64,000 nucleotides of DNA from Luscinia megarhynchos. Taxonomy: Eukaryota; Chordata; Aves; Passeriformes; Turdidae. The stretch lies in contig CM067568.1 in the NCBI GenBank assembly GCA_034336665.1, forward strand, positions 15,719,983-15,783,982, written 5' to 3'. Under the pieces are notes generated by a model. It searched no databases. It had not been told where the DNA came from and saw nothing but the letters and a program-made list of their open reading frames with translations. This document shows, one piece after another, positions 23,901-36,255 of this stretch (the stretch's first letter is position 1; every line of letters begins with the position of its first letter). A program made the translations under genes and the position numbers.

Positions 23901-26900
23901 TTCCTTGTAAGGGATGTAAGAAGGCATTTTCCCTTTCTGAGTATAAGAAAGGAAGAATAAGGAAGGCAGTGGAGACAGTGGGCAGTAAAGTGGAACTGAG
24001 TGGCTTTCTACACTAATGGTCACATTAGCAGATGATAAGACACAACTCATTCAAGTTTCAGGCTGTATCATGTTCTCCACTCCTTCTGCAGGTCCCTTGG
24101 GTCAGATAATTTGGCTCAAATCAATAACTGATCTTTGCTCAAGGGTATTCAAGGATTACAGTGGAAACAGCACAATGATAGTTTTATGTGGAGGGAGGAT
24201 AAAACATTTTTGCCATGTGTTCTCCATTTGTTTCTTACAACCTAATTTTGAACGACCATGCCGTGGCTTTCATCCCTATGGTTGTGGGTGAGAAAGGGGA
24301 AAAAAAAGGATTACAAGAAAAACAACCCTTTTATTTTCTCCTTGAGGTTTTTAATCAAAGGTAGTATAACCCATGTGGGATGAAATGATTCTAATTGATA
24401 CTAAGCTGATTAAATACTTATAAAACAAGAGTTATATTTATAGCTCTTCTCTGGATAATGTAAATAAATTGATGATTTAATAGCTTTTTCTTTCCTTGAT
24501 GAAATAATGAGAAGTAGCATTCTTTCTGTTGACTTGCAATGCAAATGTTGTCTGAACTTCTAAATGTTAGAAACTTTAAAACTGTTAAAAGCTTGCAACA
24601 GGTAATTTAATTTTTTGGGGAATGGAGATCCAGATGAAATTTTGTGTGCTTCTTCATCCTTATTAAGATTTTAGGAGAGCTTCAGATCTTTTGAGCAGTT
24701 ATGCTTTTACTGTTTTGAACAGACACTTTGATACCTTCTAAATTAGAAAGGTAGAAAAGACCTGCAGTATTTAAAGACTGGGAAAAAAGCTTTCTAATAA
24801 TAAGGAATAACGAGTTTGGTTTTTTTTTAATTACTCAGAAGGTCAAGAGGTGAATATAATATCTAACTAATGAAGTTTAAAGAAAGGGAGGAGAAAGCTG
24901 TAACAGAGAAAGGATGGCAATAATAATTGGAAATACGGATGTTAAAACAAGGAGATTTCAAACATTCAAAGGATGTGTGACTTAACAATGGATGTGATCA
25001 GCCATTAAAACAAATTACTGCAAAAATAAATGATTTTTCTTCTCAGATACACAAGTTGAAGCCAGATGCCCTTTTGGGAGGTGTGCTTTAGGCTAATGAA
25101 GCTTTGGGTTCAGTACAGGGGTTACTAGATGGAAGGCAGACAAGAACTGAAGGCTGGTTCTGACCTCAGAACCACTCTGGTTGCTGTGGTGTGCTGGCAT
25201 AAAGTGTACTTGAGCATGCCTGGCTCTGGGAGCTCCTTCTGTGGCTGGACCTGATTGTCCCTGCTTCCCCAAGGGCCCCCAGAAAGAACCTCTGGACATG
25301 GGCCTTGTGCCTTCCTGTGGCTCCCGAGCAGCAGGTAGGTGGCTGCAGCATGCCCTGCACGTGCAGTGCCCTTGGTTTGTGCAATCCCAGTAAATCAGGC
25401 TTTTCAGGGAAGCACCGGGTAGGTGCTGTGGTGTGCGAGCCTGGCATGCCACTGGAGGAAACGCGTGAATCACTGGGTGGAAAAGTTGGGCGTTACCCGT
25501 GTAAGTCTTGTCACTGCTCCAAATGTCTTCTGGCGTTGTTGGTTGGGGTATGAAGAAGGTTTTTGAGAGTACACCTGCACTGGAACAAAGTCAAGTGTAC
25601 TTATTGGCCAAATGTGTTTATTTTACCAGTATAGCTTGTTTTACTTGGACAGCTCAGAGGCATGGGTGAGAGGTGACTCTAAAATGCGTGTGCAGAGCAC
25701 AGGTTTCCTCACAAGTGCTGTGTTTGCAGCAGCAGCTCTTTGCTAACTCGCTGTATTGATGTAGGCAAAATACCTTCTTCAATCAAAAAAGTGTGTGCTT
25801 TCATTGTGAAATAATTAGAATACGTAGCTATAAAAACCCTAGTGGGGACACAACTTTTGATTTTATCTGTGAGGTTAAAACAGATCCACTCAACCCCAGG
25901 AAGGGGTGTGCAATGCTGATTATACCTGACAGATCTTGTCTCTATATGAATTTTAAGCTAAGTCTTGCACATTTTGTCTTGCTTTTAAAACTACTGTCCC
26001 CCAACTATTATTGGTGAAGACAAAGCAATAGCCATTTGAGGTGAAGGATCAGAGGAGCTGTACATTACCTGCTTGCTGCTAAGAGCTGAACCTATACTAC
26101 ATCATTCCTTCTCCAACTGGCTGTTTAAAAGATAAAGTTTTATCTGAGGAGGCTTGTTTTCCAAAGGGCTCTTTCAATCCTTGGACAGTGAAGCAGAGTT
26201 ACTTGTCCCCTTTCTTAGGTGTGGGAAGAAAACATCTTTCTTTAACACCAGACCTTCTCTATTCCATCAGCACACAAAAAGGATCTGATGGGCTGTGGAC
26301 AGGCCTGAGGTTAAAGGGCAGTGGGTGTCTGTCCCTGCCTGGATTGGCAGCAGGATGTCACTTCCCAGGGGTATTACTTCTGTCTGTCGTGTGCTTTGAT
26401 ATGCACCCACATTGTGATGGATATGAATACTGACTTCAGCTAGGTTTTCATCGTTTTCATTATGAATTTGTTATTAGGGAAAGACAAGAAACAAGATCCT
26501 TCATGCAAGAATCACCATACAAGCAGTATAGCTCTGGTTAGGTTCCAAATATCCATGAACACCTTGCATATGCAAATAAGCAAAGTCTAATTTGTAGAAT
26601 AAAATATTTTACTGCATTCAGAAACAGCAGTAGCAATGTTTTGAGTGTTGTGTCATTAAAAGCAGCAAGTATATTGTTTTATGATAAAAGAATTATTTTC
26701 AAAATTTTCATTTGTTTGACCATCTGTTCTTTGTATAAAAATGGAACATGTATTGGGAAGAAAATAAGAAATTAATTTTACCTCGTAGAGTTAAAATACC
26801 ATGCCCTTTTTGTTTTAACACTAAGCCTGTAGGAGAGCATTTGGGAGCAGAATATATCTGTATTTTAGCACCCTTCAGGCCAAGAAATGAAAAACTGAAT

Positions 26901-27922
26901 TCTGACATATAATCAGTCAGATGCTTAAATATGGACTCTATAGCAATGTTAGCTTTTGAGCTGCTTAATTCTTAGCTGTTGTGTCTCTTCTTTTAACGTG
27001 ACTTGCTCAGGTGTGGTTACCCTGAACTGGCTGACTCCTTGTCAGAGATATGTCTAGAATTAAAATTATTTAAAGCTGCATCTGTTCAGAGGAATTTTGC
27101 ATGGTTCTTACTTCTGGTCAATATACAGAAGAGCTTGCAAAGTTTTGGTGATATTTTCAATGTTTTAGTTGTACTGCTTCTGGTTGGTGTGTGCAATCCT
27201 GTTAATACATCCTATTTATGCTTTTGTCATCTATGCACATATTCATTTTAACAAAACATCAGGAGAATCTCCTTGACACTCCTCTTCTGTTCAATACACA
27301 TTTAGAAGTGAATTATTTTACTGAAGTTTTGAGGATTGGTTTTAAATCAGCATGCCAGGACAGAAAGTTTAGGCAACTGTGGTAAAGACAAGGGAAGAAT
27401 AACACTGAAGAAAGCTGAAGGAGAAAATTTAATACCTGTTTCATAATATTAATAAAAATAAAGTTACTGAAATGAAAAATAACTGTTCCTTTTCTAAAGT
27501 AAAAACAATGAAAAGATTGATGGTGCTGCTGGGTGTGTACATGTTTATGTAATGTGGGAAAAATTTTCTAACAAACTAAGAATAGTGGTTAAATGTTTGC
27601 CCTCTTGGTAGTATTCTAGTCATGATGCAATTCTCAGCAAAATGCACTATAATTATACAGGGAAGTTGCTATTTGTATGGTAGAACACAGTGTATTTTCC
27701 TCAGTTTTTTTCTGTTTTTAGAGCAGAACGTTGAAAGGGAAAGGTTCACTTACTGTGTGTTGGAGCACATTTCCTTGATGCACATAATGTTCCTTCAAAG
27801 TGTAGAAGTAGCTCAAGAGGCAGGATGAATACATCTTCTAGTGTTCACTTTCCAGTGAGAAGCATAGAAAAATATGGAAATACTTTATGTACTGTGTTAT
27901 CACTGAATTTAGGTAAAATTTT

Positions 27923-27987
27923 GATATATAAATATATAAATAAAGATATATATATATATATATATAAATAAATATATATATACACAC
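27923..27987. repeat. AT-rich microsatellite (TA/TAAA) with a short CA end
   Basis: TA dinucleotides interrupted by AAATA and AAGA units, ending in TACACACC. The core is about eleven uninterrupted TA units followed by ATAAATAAATATATATATA. Likely to be length-variable. Confidence 0.9.
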
Positions 27988-30900
27988 CTTACCTGCCTGT
28001 ACATCCTTGCAGTAACACTGCAGCCACTTCCCAGTCATGAAGCAATTTCGTCAAGCAGTTACAAAAGATGTTTTTTCCATGTTCATGGTAATGGTATTTC
28101 TCAGTAACTAAGTAGGGATTATGGTAGTTTGACATAATTACCCATTGATCCTGTAGTCTCAGTACATATTGATATTGACTAAGTCCTGAAAACAAGTAGT
28201 TTAGGGAAAGTATGCAAAGCCATAAATGCAAAACATAGATTATAGTAATTCCTTTGGTTTTGACTGTGTAACTGGGGAAGAGATTTATATGGCAAAGTTC
28301 AGACAGAATAGTCTTGGTAGACACAGTAGTATCCTTTCCTCAGTTTCTGTCCAGTACCTTAAGTGTGACTTTTCTTTTTTCTGAGAGCAGGCAAGGCTAA
28401 TTTTCTTACTGCATTACTAAAACATGACAAATGGCAATCTTGTCTAACCAGAACAGCAAAGCTCTTCTGTCAGCCACTTTTGTTTCCTAGTAAATAAACA
28501 TCCATTCAAGTGTTGTAATGGACTAGGGGGGAAAAGGTTTAAATGTAGCCATTGAACAAATTCTAGGCAAAATAGAGATTTTAAGCAAGACAGCATCTGA
28601 AAAGATGTGTGTTTAATGGTGTTATTTTTAAACCTGTGTCTTTCTTCATGATTGGCTTAAACTCCACTGTACATTCTAACTTCTTCCTTGATCAAATGAG
28701 GGTTGGGTTAATTTCCCTTATTTTATGGTGTTTCAGCATAGTCATAAGAATACTTGTCATGTAGAGTGATAATCTAGCTAAAGTTTGGAAGGAAATTCTG
28801 TTTTAAGTAGACCCTTTCATGACCTCTGTAGGTTTCCAGGAGGTTGTTTTCTTTAAAAAAACAGCTCTCAAATATTCTGAGCCTAAAATGAAAACTTGTG
28901 ATGGTTTGAGATAATTCAAATACTTCTGTTTTGTATTATCTTTGTATAAAGTGATGTTTTCCATAAATTTTCCTCTTTTTTTATTCTACCAGGTGCTCAT
29001 TAAACTAGGCCAGTGCACTTCCAGAATATATTCATGCAGAGCCTGAAAAAGCATGTATGGTAGCCTTAACCTTATATTGTATTATTCTGCCACTCTATGT
29101 CAAAATTTGTCCAGAATTTGTAGGAGAGGGCTGGTCTTAAGGCCATATGATCATGTTGGATTTTGTAAAATGCTGAAAGTTCTATAGCATCCAAGTATTC
29201 AAATCAAATGGGTAAGTGAACAGCTCTGAAGCCATTTTCTTCTTCAGAAAATCAGAGCATGAAAATTGGCTGTATTTGTGTAAGAAGTTTTGGGAAAAGA
29301 CCAAGCAGGCTACTCATGCTCTGCAGTCTTGTGTGGCTATAGCTGCATAAGTATTTATGTCCCATGTGCAGCAGAGCTCTCTTGCAGGCACAGCCAAGGT
29401 TCTGCTGTGAGGGTGTTATAGGTTCTTGTGTACAAGGTTTTTACTATAGCCAAGTGTCAGGAATGAAACTTCAGTAAATTTGCAAATCTCTCATTTGGCA
29501 TGCTGAATAATAATTGTTATTTTTTTTAGCAGTATGGGAGGCTTGAGGATTCCTCAAAGGCAAGATCTTCACCCTTTTACTTCCACAACTGCTTGGAAGT
29601 GTTGCAGTGTAACTTGAGCTGTGCCAAAGCCTTGGGGGGTGTGTGTATGTGAATCCCAGTGTCCATCTCCAGCACACACCTTTGCATGCACCCTGACCAA
29701 ACAGGTTTTACTGCCCTGGAAGTGGCCCCTCCTCTGGGCTGAGCTGCCCCAGTGCAAACCCTGCTTGTACTTACGCATTTGCTGAATGCCTGCTGCAAAG
29801 TTCTTCACCAGGATAATAAATCTGAACTATTTCAGGTTGGAGTTAAGAACTTTCTGACATTGTTTACATGGCTAAATCTCTGCTGGCCTTCTGTTGCTCT
29901 GATCTCTGCTGGGCCTGAGCAGTATTAAGAAATCAAATTAGCTTGGATGAAGCATCTCTGTGTTGAGTGTGGAATGCAAATGTGCACTGGTCTGGGCGTG
30001 AACCAAGTTAATTTTGTGACGCCTGGATCTTGTGGTCCTGCTCTTCAGAAGTAGTAGCTAAGGAGTTACTCTGTAAATGCCAAGAATTGCAACAAATAGT
30101 TTCTCATTACATAATGTAAGCTCTGTGTGTTATATTTTGTAATGCATGCCTGAGGAAAAATCTCATAGAATAAATTTCATGCTTATTTAATGAATTGGTT
30201 TTTCCTTGTGCTGTCATCTAAATGTGACATTAGCAGATAAAATCATTTACTGTATTGAAATGAAGCCATTCTTAGCACCAAAAGGGAGGGAAACTTATTT
30301 CCTTAGTGTCTCTCCATCTGTCTGGGAAAACTCTGCGTGTTCACTCCCAGCATCTCCCCTTTTTCGCTCTGTGTCGTTCCCACCCAAGCATAGATAGTCC
30401 TGACCAATAACAGTGCTGTCACAGATACCCTCCTTTCCTGTGCTGATTACACCTTTGACTCCTTAGCCTAGAGTTTTGTGCCAATTTGCAATTAGGATTT
30501 TATTTTCCATGCCATATTTACCCAAGTCTGTAGAAACAGTAGTTGTGTTGTAAAACTTACAGGGAGAGTTCTGTATATATGTAGCAAGTGGTTCTGAATA
30601 TGTTAAACAATCCCTGAGGAGAACTTCTTAGCCAAGTTTTAGAAGTTTTACCTCTTTATATGAAGCTTGAGGTCCAATGTATTTGGGGGAGGAAAAGAAA
30701 AGGAGTCTTTCATTTTAGCTTTTCTATATTAAATGCATATTGCATTAATGCTTCCCTGGACTATTGCCTAGCTAAACTTTAAAATTAGGGCAAGAAAAAA
30801 AAAAAAGGAATGGTAAAATATGAGATGAAATTGTCACTTGTATTATCTCTGGGAAGAAACTAACAGCAGCTGCAATGGTAGAAATTCAGCATCTCAATCC

Positions 30901-33705
30901 TTACACTGTGCTGTAAGCAGGTACTCTGCTTAATAAGGCTTCTTCCTTTGACTTACTTGGTGAGATGCATGTGTTGACAGACATTTTTGGGCACTCAATA
31001 TGATAAATGCATTAGCTACAGTGGCACACCTTCAGTTATTTTGTGTTTTCTTCTCATCCTTTTCCCCACCAAAAGAAATAAAGGGATTTCACCCTTGCTG
31101 AGACAGATGTTGCATGTCACTCCAGCCCCAGTGTCACCTGGAGCTATTACTAGGTTTTTGCTAAGCACACTTTGTCTCTGTGGAAGACAGTTTATAAGGA
31201 TGATGGATTTGAGCTCTTTATTTGCAAATATTTTCCAGTTTATTGTTCCTGTATATAGTAGTGCCAAGTATATTGTTTTGCAAATTGGAAAGAGGGAACT
31301 CTGCCTCCTGAGGCTGTGCAATGGTGGTGTTTACTGGAATGAACTCTGTAGGAAAGGTACTGTGTAGGGACTACTTCATCCTCACTGAAACAGGGTGCTA
31401 TAGGATAGTGTACTACTTAGTACATAGAGCAAAGAACCTCTGCAATTGAAAGCAGGGGAAGTTTTAAGCAGAATGAAGTAACATGAGAACTTGCCTAAGA
31501 CTGAGAATAACTTTCAATAAGAGAAATTATTTTTATATGTAGTGGTATGTTTTCAGGGTTTCTACAAACTAAATGAATCTCATATTTCCCTCCAACTCTT
31601 TGGCAATTCTTTGACTCAGAATCTACTTGTCACAAACTTGCCTGAACAGCTGCACAGAAAACAAGCATCCTTTCAGTGCATTTTCAGAGAACTTCTGTCA
31701 TTTCAGGTGGGCTGACTCAGGAGGACTGGCTGAAATGCAGGTTGATAAAAATGAACTCTGTTCACTATTTCAGATTATTTCTTCATGTGGAGTCTGAGTG
31801 TGATCATCCCATCCTTTATTAATAGTGCTCAGGTATTAGTTCAATGCTGGAAGAGTTGAGTATCTCTTATTGAGCTGCTTTTATTGCTGCTTCCTTCAAC
31901 ACATTCATGTTCTTCATCTCATCCATGCACACTTGCTGAACCTGGTTTAACTTGACATCTGGGATTCTTGAACAATAGATGCACCTACACACTTGTCAGA
32001 AATACAATACCTTTGAGATCACGATTTCTCTGTTCGGTACATACAGCAGCACTCTTTCCTTTTCCTTTGCTCTTTTTTTACTAAGTAAAGTGGTGTTTGA
32101 TGAACCCTTGGTTCTTCTCATTCTTTCCAAAAAGCCTTATTATATTTTTTTTTAGTTCCCAATGGAGATTTACTGATACTTTCAGCTAATTTGCCTTTCT
32201 TTCTGCAAATGATTTTGTTTCTCATGTTATGGAGGAGGTGAAAATATTGTGTACCATTTTTTTTTTGCTCTCTGCCTGTTGTAGAAAAAACACCCCATAG
32301 TACTGATGAAGCCAAAGATGATTACAGGATACACACTGACTTGTTGTTATTTTCAGGGTTTTCAGTAAAGCAGCAAATGTAGGTACTTTTTTGCTTACAA
32401 ATGTGCTGCTTTTACGCTCAGTCTTTTATGCACAAACTTTCTGCACTGTGTGTGGCCACTTTGATAAGGCTTGTGTCACAACACTGTGGCCAGGAAGACC
32501 TTGCTCCTGCTATTATCTCAAGAGTGGAGCTGAATGCATAACTTTAAAATCTATTTCCCCCTTCACTCTGACCACTCCAAACTGCTTTTTGAGACTGAGA
32601 CAACTTGTCTTCGGGCTGTCTTCTGTCCCAAATCCATGCCCTGCAGTGCTGATACTGAGAGCTGCTCGTGCCATCTGCTGCTGTGTGAGGATGACAAAAT
32701 GGAGAGTAAATGTAATCTCAGTATAAATACAGCTTAGAGGCAAGCTAAACGATAAAATGTTCTCACTGCTGATTTTCAGTGGTTCTAGACACCTTGGAGT
32801 ACCCTGTGAGGTAACTGGAAAGGGTACTTGGCTAGGTAGTATCAGGGCACACTAAAGTAAAACAAAAGGGCTAATGAGCTTTCAAAATTGAAATGTTATA
32901 TGTCAGGCAGGGACACACAATAAACTTAAGCTTAATTTAAAACAGGTTTTTACAGTCCGATGTTACAAGGCTTCATTTCTATGCATATAAATGCTTAATT
33001 GTACCTTTCTTTTTTTTTTCCTCCCTCGACATTATTTGTTTATCTGGGTTCAATATAGCTTGCTTTCTTTTGCCAACCTCCAACTACCAGTATACATCCC
33101 TGTGGTGTCTGCTTTAAATGTACTTTTTATGGAACAGTAAAAGGGGCAAATAAGTATATAATGGTTAACTGCTGCTTATAACAACTTTATGAATACAAAG
33201 CATTATTTGTAAAATTTATAAATATCATTCCTTGACTTGGTAGTTGGGATCAGTGTAGAAAGCTTTCCATCATTGTGGTCATGTGTAGACATGTGTAGTG
33301 AGGAGAAATGGGGCTCCCCGTCTTCCCAGTGCCCTGCTGTGCCTCTGGTGAAGTCCCTGTTTTGCTGATATGTCTGTAGATCCCATACAAGCGGTGAAGC
33401 TGTTTGTAGGTCCATTCACAGGTATTTCTCTTAACGTTTAGTGATGATTTCAATACACAACGCTGCCTGTCTGGTGGGTAAGGCACTTGCTAGAAGCAGT
33501 TCACCGGTGCTGAAGCACACTTTGGCTAAGGTCAGATGCAACACTTGTTACATGCAGAGAATGTTGAGGAAGCAAGTGAAAAAGAGGCTTCTGATGAATG
33601 TAAATAGGCAGGATTTCAGAGGGCTGTAGACACACCCTTAAGGAAGTGTAGATATGCATCCTTTAGAATATGCATAGGTGGAGATCAGACCGGCAGCTGT
33701 GTCCA

Positions 33706-33866
33706 AATAAACACTCCTTGCAGATGGCGTACTCTACTTTCTGGATGAAACAGCTCTCAAATAAACCCATTTCTGTCTGCACGTGTGTTCTAAATCTTGT
33801 CAAAGTTGTAAGAATCTGTACTGCACATGTGATTTAAATTATTTATGTTGATGCCATATAAATAAA
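33706..33866 (+). terminator. Cluster of three poly(A) signals with GT-rich downstream sequence
   Basis: AATAAA occurs at 33706, 33760 and 33861 on the + strand. The last runs directly into GTGTGTGTGCC and then TTGTGCTTCC, typical of a downstream GU-rich element, and the second is followed by TTCTGTCTGCACGTGTG. This is the layout of an alternative polyadenylation region. No coding exon was recognised before it, so if it is used the transcript would be noncoding or an upstream UTR product. AATAAA is common in AT-rich DNA, so this is tentative. Confidence 0.25.
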
Positions 33867-35965
33867 GTGTGTGTGCCTAAGTTGTGCTTCCTATGATAAC
33901 GTGATTTTTATTATTTTGAGGCATTTAAAATTGACTAAGATGCTGGGTTTTCCCACAGCTTGCATAAAATCTGTATTACAGGTAAACTGTAGCATGTAGT
34001 TGATCTGAACAGAGGATACTGCTTGAACAGAGGAAAACTGATAGGTGGGGAAAAGACTGGAAAGGGTGCTACAGAGACATATGGTTGAGGAAAGGGAAAG
34101 AAAAATGCTGGGTTGATGTGGAAGCTAGCAGAAGAGAGAAATAGGTCATTTATTTGCATCAAAGTAAAAAGTGACCAGGTCTGAATGTTGTGTTTCAATC
34201 AAGATTTTGGTTTTACCAGAAGAGGATCAGTCTCTAACCTGCATGTGATCACTGACCCTCAGTCTCTGAAGAGTGACTGTTCTGCAGTCGGAGTCATGGA
34301 GAGGCTAACTTTCCTAATACAACTGTAATACCACAGAGCTGTATTTATTTTGGTTTTACCCCTGGATTTTTTCTTTAATTTACTTTGGATGGACAGACTT
34401 TTATTAAAACTTAAGCTGCTTTATATCCCAGGCTTGTTGTTTTTAAGGTGGTTCTTTAACAAATGGAACTCTCTGTGCAGATTTCACTGGTGGACAAAGC
34501 GAGGGCAGCTGCCCTTTTGGCAGGTGCCCTTCCTCCATTTGCCACGACTCTTGATTTGTAATGTTACTGTCACAAGTTGCTCTTGGGGAAAAGGTTGAGA
34601 GAGCATCAGATTTTGCAGGGGTTGGATTATCTTCTGCATGAAGTGCCAGGATTCAGTGTGGAAAACTGAACTGTGTTCAGCTGCAGGCTTCCTGTGTGCT
34701 ATCAGTGAAGTCATTAAAACTCCATCTTAAGTGGATTGCTTGTACAGTGGGAATCAAAATACCTCCTGCTTCACAAGGGTGGGGAGGCCTAACTTGGACA
34801 TGCAGCTAAAAGTGCATAGCTGACAAACACCCCTGCCTGGGTAGATGCTTTGGGACTGAGCAGCAGCACATTTTTCCTTCGGGTTGCATCACGGGGCTGT
34901 GGTTCCTTGGGTTTGTGCAAAAAGCAGCCACATTCCCGCCTGCTCTGACCGGGTAATGCCAGGTTGGTGGCAGCAGCAGTGTCACTGTTTGTGCTAAGCT
35001 GAATTCAACAAGCCTGTTGGCCTTCTGTTTACAGGGGAAATGCCTGTTCGATACACAAACTGGAACACTTGGCTATACCCTGAATGGGGAATTGCCCCCT
35101 CCAGTTGCAGCCAGTCTTGCAGGTGTGCAAAAACTGGCAAACACACAGTTTTCTCTGAAATGTCATGGGCCAGGCTTCAGTGTGTCAGAATAAATCATGT
35201 CCTCAAGACTTTCTGGTCTAGGTCACATTATGCCACACCTGTCATATTTTTTGTTGTGATCTGGCTCTAAATGCTACACCTGTGGGTACAGCTGCCTGTC
35301 CAGATGGGGTGGGGACTGGTGTTTACGTGGCATGGCTAAGGAGTGGGACATACAGTGCCTTTCTAAGGTCTGTTAGGAAAACACAGGGCCAAGTGGTTTA
35401 TCCAGGCAAAAATGAAGGTGGGTCACAATGGACCGGGTGTCTGGGGACACTGAAGACCATTATCCAAGTGCTGGCTCTTAAGTCTCGTCACAGCGGCGAG
35501 TCATCTCTTGCTGTTTATAGCCTTCTTCACCCTTCCTCTGTTTAAGTGTCTCCGAAAAAGGTCTTGTTGTCATTGCTGGTCTGCTACGCACTATGTAAGA
35601 CTGTCTGTAGCTCTGGTCGCCCACGCCATGCGTGTGACACAGAGCAGTCCTGAGAGCAGTGCTCACAAAAGGCATCATTATTCCCGTCTCTCCCCGGGAG
35701 TCCAGCCTGGCCCCATGCCGGACGGGCCCGTAGTGCAGACAGCAAAGCAGGAGGTTTGCCCCGTGTCCTGCTCAGTCAGGCACCGTCCTACTTTGCTTTG
35801 CTCATTGTCCGGCAGCCAAAAAACGGGGCAGAGGCTTGTGCGGTGGGTGCTGGCGCTGGGCAGCCGCGCTGTCCCGGTTGTGTAACGCGGCCGGGCCGCG
35901 CTGCCCGTGCGGCCGCAGCGCTGCGGGGCGCGGGGGCGGCGCCGGGCCCCGCTCGGGCCGGTTCG

Positions 35966-35990
35966 GGGCCGGGCCGGGCCGGGCCGGGCC
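35966..35990 (+). repeat. (GGGCC)5 pentamer repeat in the MOB2 promoter
   Basis: Five perfect tandem GGGCC units, immediately followed by GGGCGGGGCGGGCGG. The whole G-rich block is about 40 bp and lies about 160 bp upstream of the ATG. It combines possible Sp1-type sites with sequence able to form G-quadruplexes. Repeat length is likely to vary between individuals. Confidence 0.85.
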
Positions 35991-36036
35991 GGGCGGGGCG
36001 GGCGGAGGAGCCGCGGCACCGCCCGCCCCCAGCGCC

Positions 36037-36041
36037 ATTGG
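36037..36041 (-). promoter_or_regulatory. Inverted CCAAT box (NF-Y-type site)
   Basis: ATTGG embedded in GCGCCATTGGCGGGG, flanked on both sides by GC boxes and about 105 bp upstream of the MOB2 ATG. The spacing is usual for an NF-Y site in a TATA-less CpG-island promoter. The overlapping GCGCCAT also resembles part of a YY1 site. Assigned from motif and position only. Confidence 0.5.
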
Positions 36042-36145
36042 CGGGGCCGGGCCGGCGGGGGCGGGCGGCCGGGACAGCGGCGGGGAGCCCGGCCGAGCGA
36101 GCCGCGATCGCCGCTCCGCTCCGCGCCGCTCCCCACCGCCGTACC

Positions 36146-36255
36146 ATGGTGGGCGATCACTGCAGCCTCCCCGCGGAACGGCCCGTGCTCGCCCAGAGTG
36201 CCAAGCCCGGATTAAGCTGCAAGATGGTCCTGCAGGCGGTGGGCAAAGTGCTGCG
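36146..36255 (+). CDS. MOB2: MOB2 first coding exon (CpG-island isoform)
   Basis: First coding exon of MOB kinase activator 2, a small zinc-binding adaptor. In other vertebrates it binds the N-terminal regulatory region of the NDR kinases STK38/STK38L and competes there with MOB1. Reading from the ATG at 36146 gives 36 codons plus two bases. The exon ends ...GKVLR with donor GTAAGG at 36256, and the split Arg codon (CG|G) is completed by the exon at 55028. The start has A at -3 and G at +4, a strong Kozak context, and it is the first ATG in this frame within the CpG island. A second in-frame ATG at 36224 (MVLQAVGKVLR) also has A at -3 and G at +4, so a shorter N-terminus is possible. No in-frame stop lies between 35756 and the ATG. 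This N-terminal tail lies outside the MOB fold. The exon is certain by splicing logic; which start is used is not. Confidence 0.88.

Larger units (their letters stand above)
17906..35869. other. Gene-poor interval upstream of the CpG island
   Basis: Mostly AT-rich. It holds the TA microsatellite near 27.9 kb, a 3'-UTR-like stretch ending in AATAAA at 18113, and the poly(A) signal cluster near 33.8 kb. Frames at 25093-25473 (-), 30987-31367 (+) and 31016-31321 (-) overlap others and lack recognisable domains. Intergenic with respect to the CpG-island promoter; intronic if the exon at 11831 is used. Confidence 0.55.

Noticed and set aside
25093..25553. Overlapping open frames on both strands
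   Set aside because: They shadow one another in a locally GC-richer patch. No recognisable domain and no usable splice sites.
1..35869. Search for DUSP8, the usual neighbour upstream of MOB2
   Set aside because: No phosphatase active-site motif or other DUSP8 coding block was seen on either strand. It may lie further upstream.
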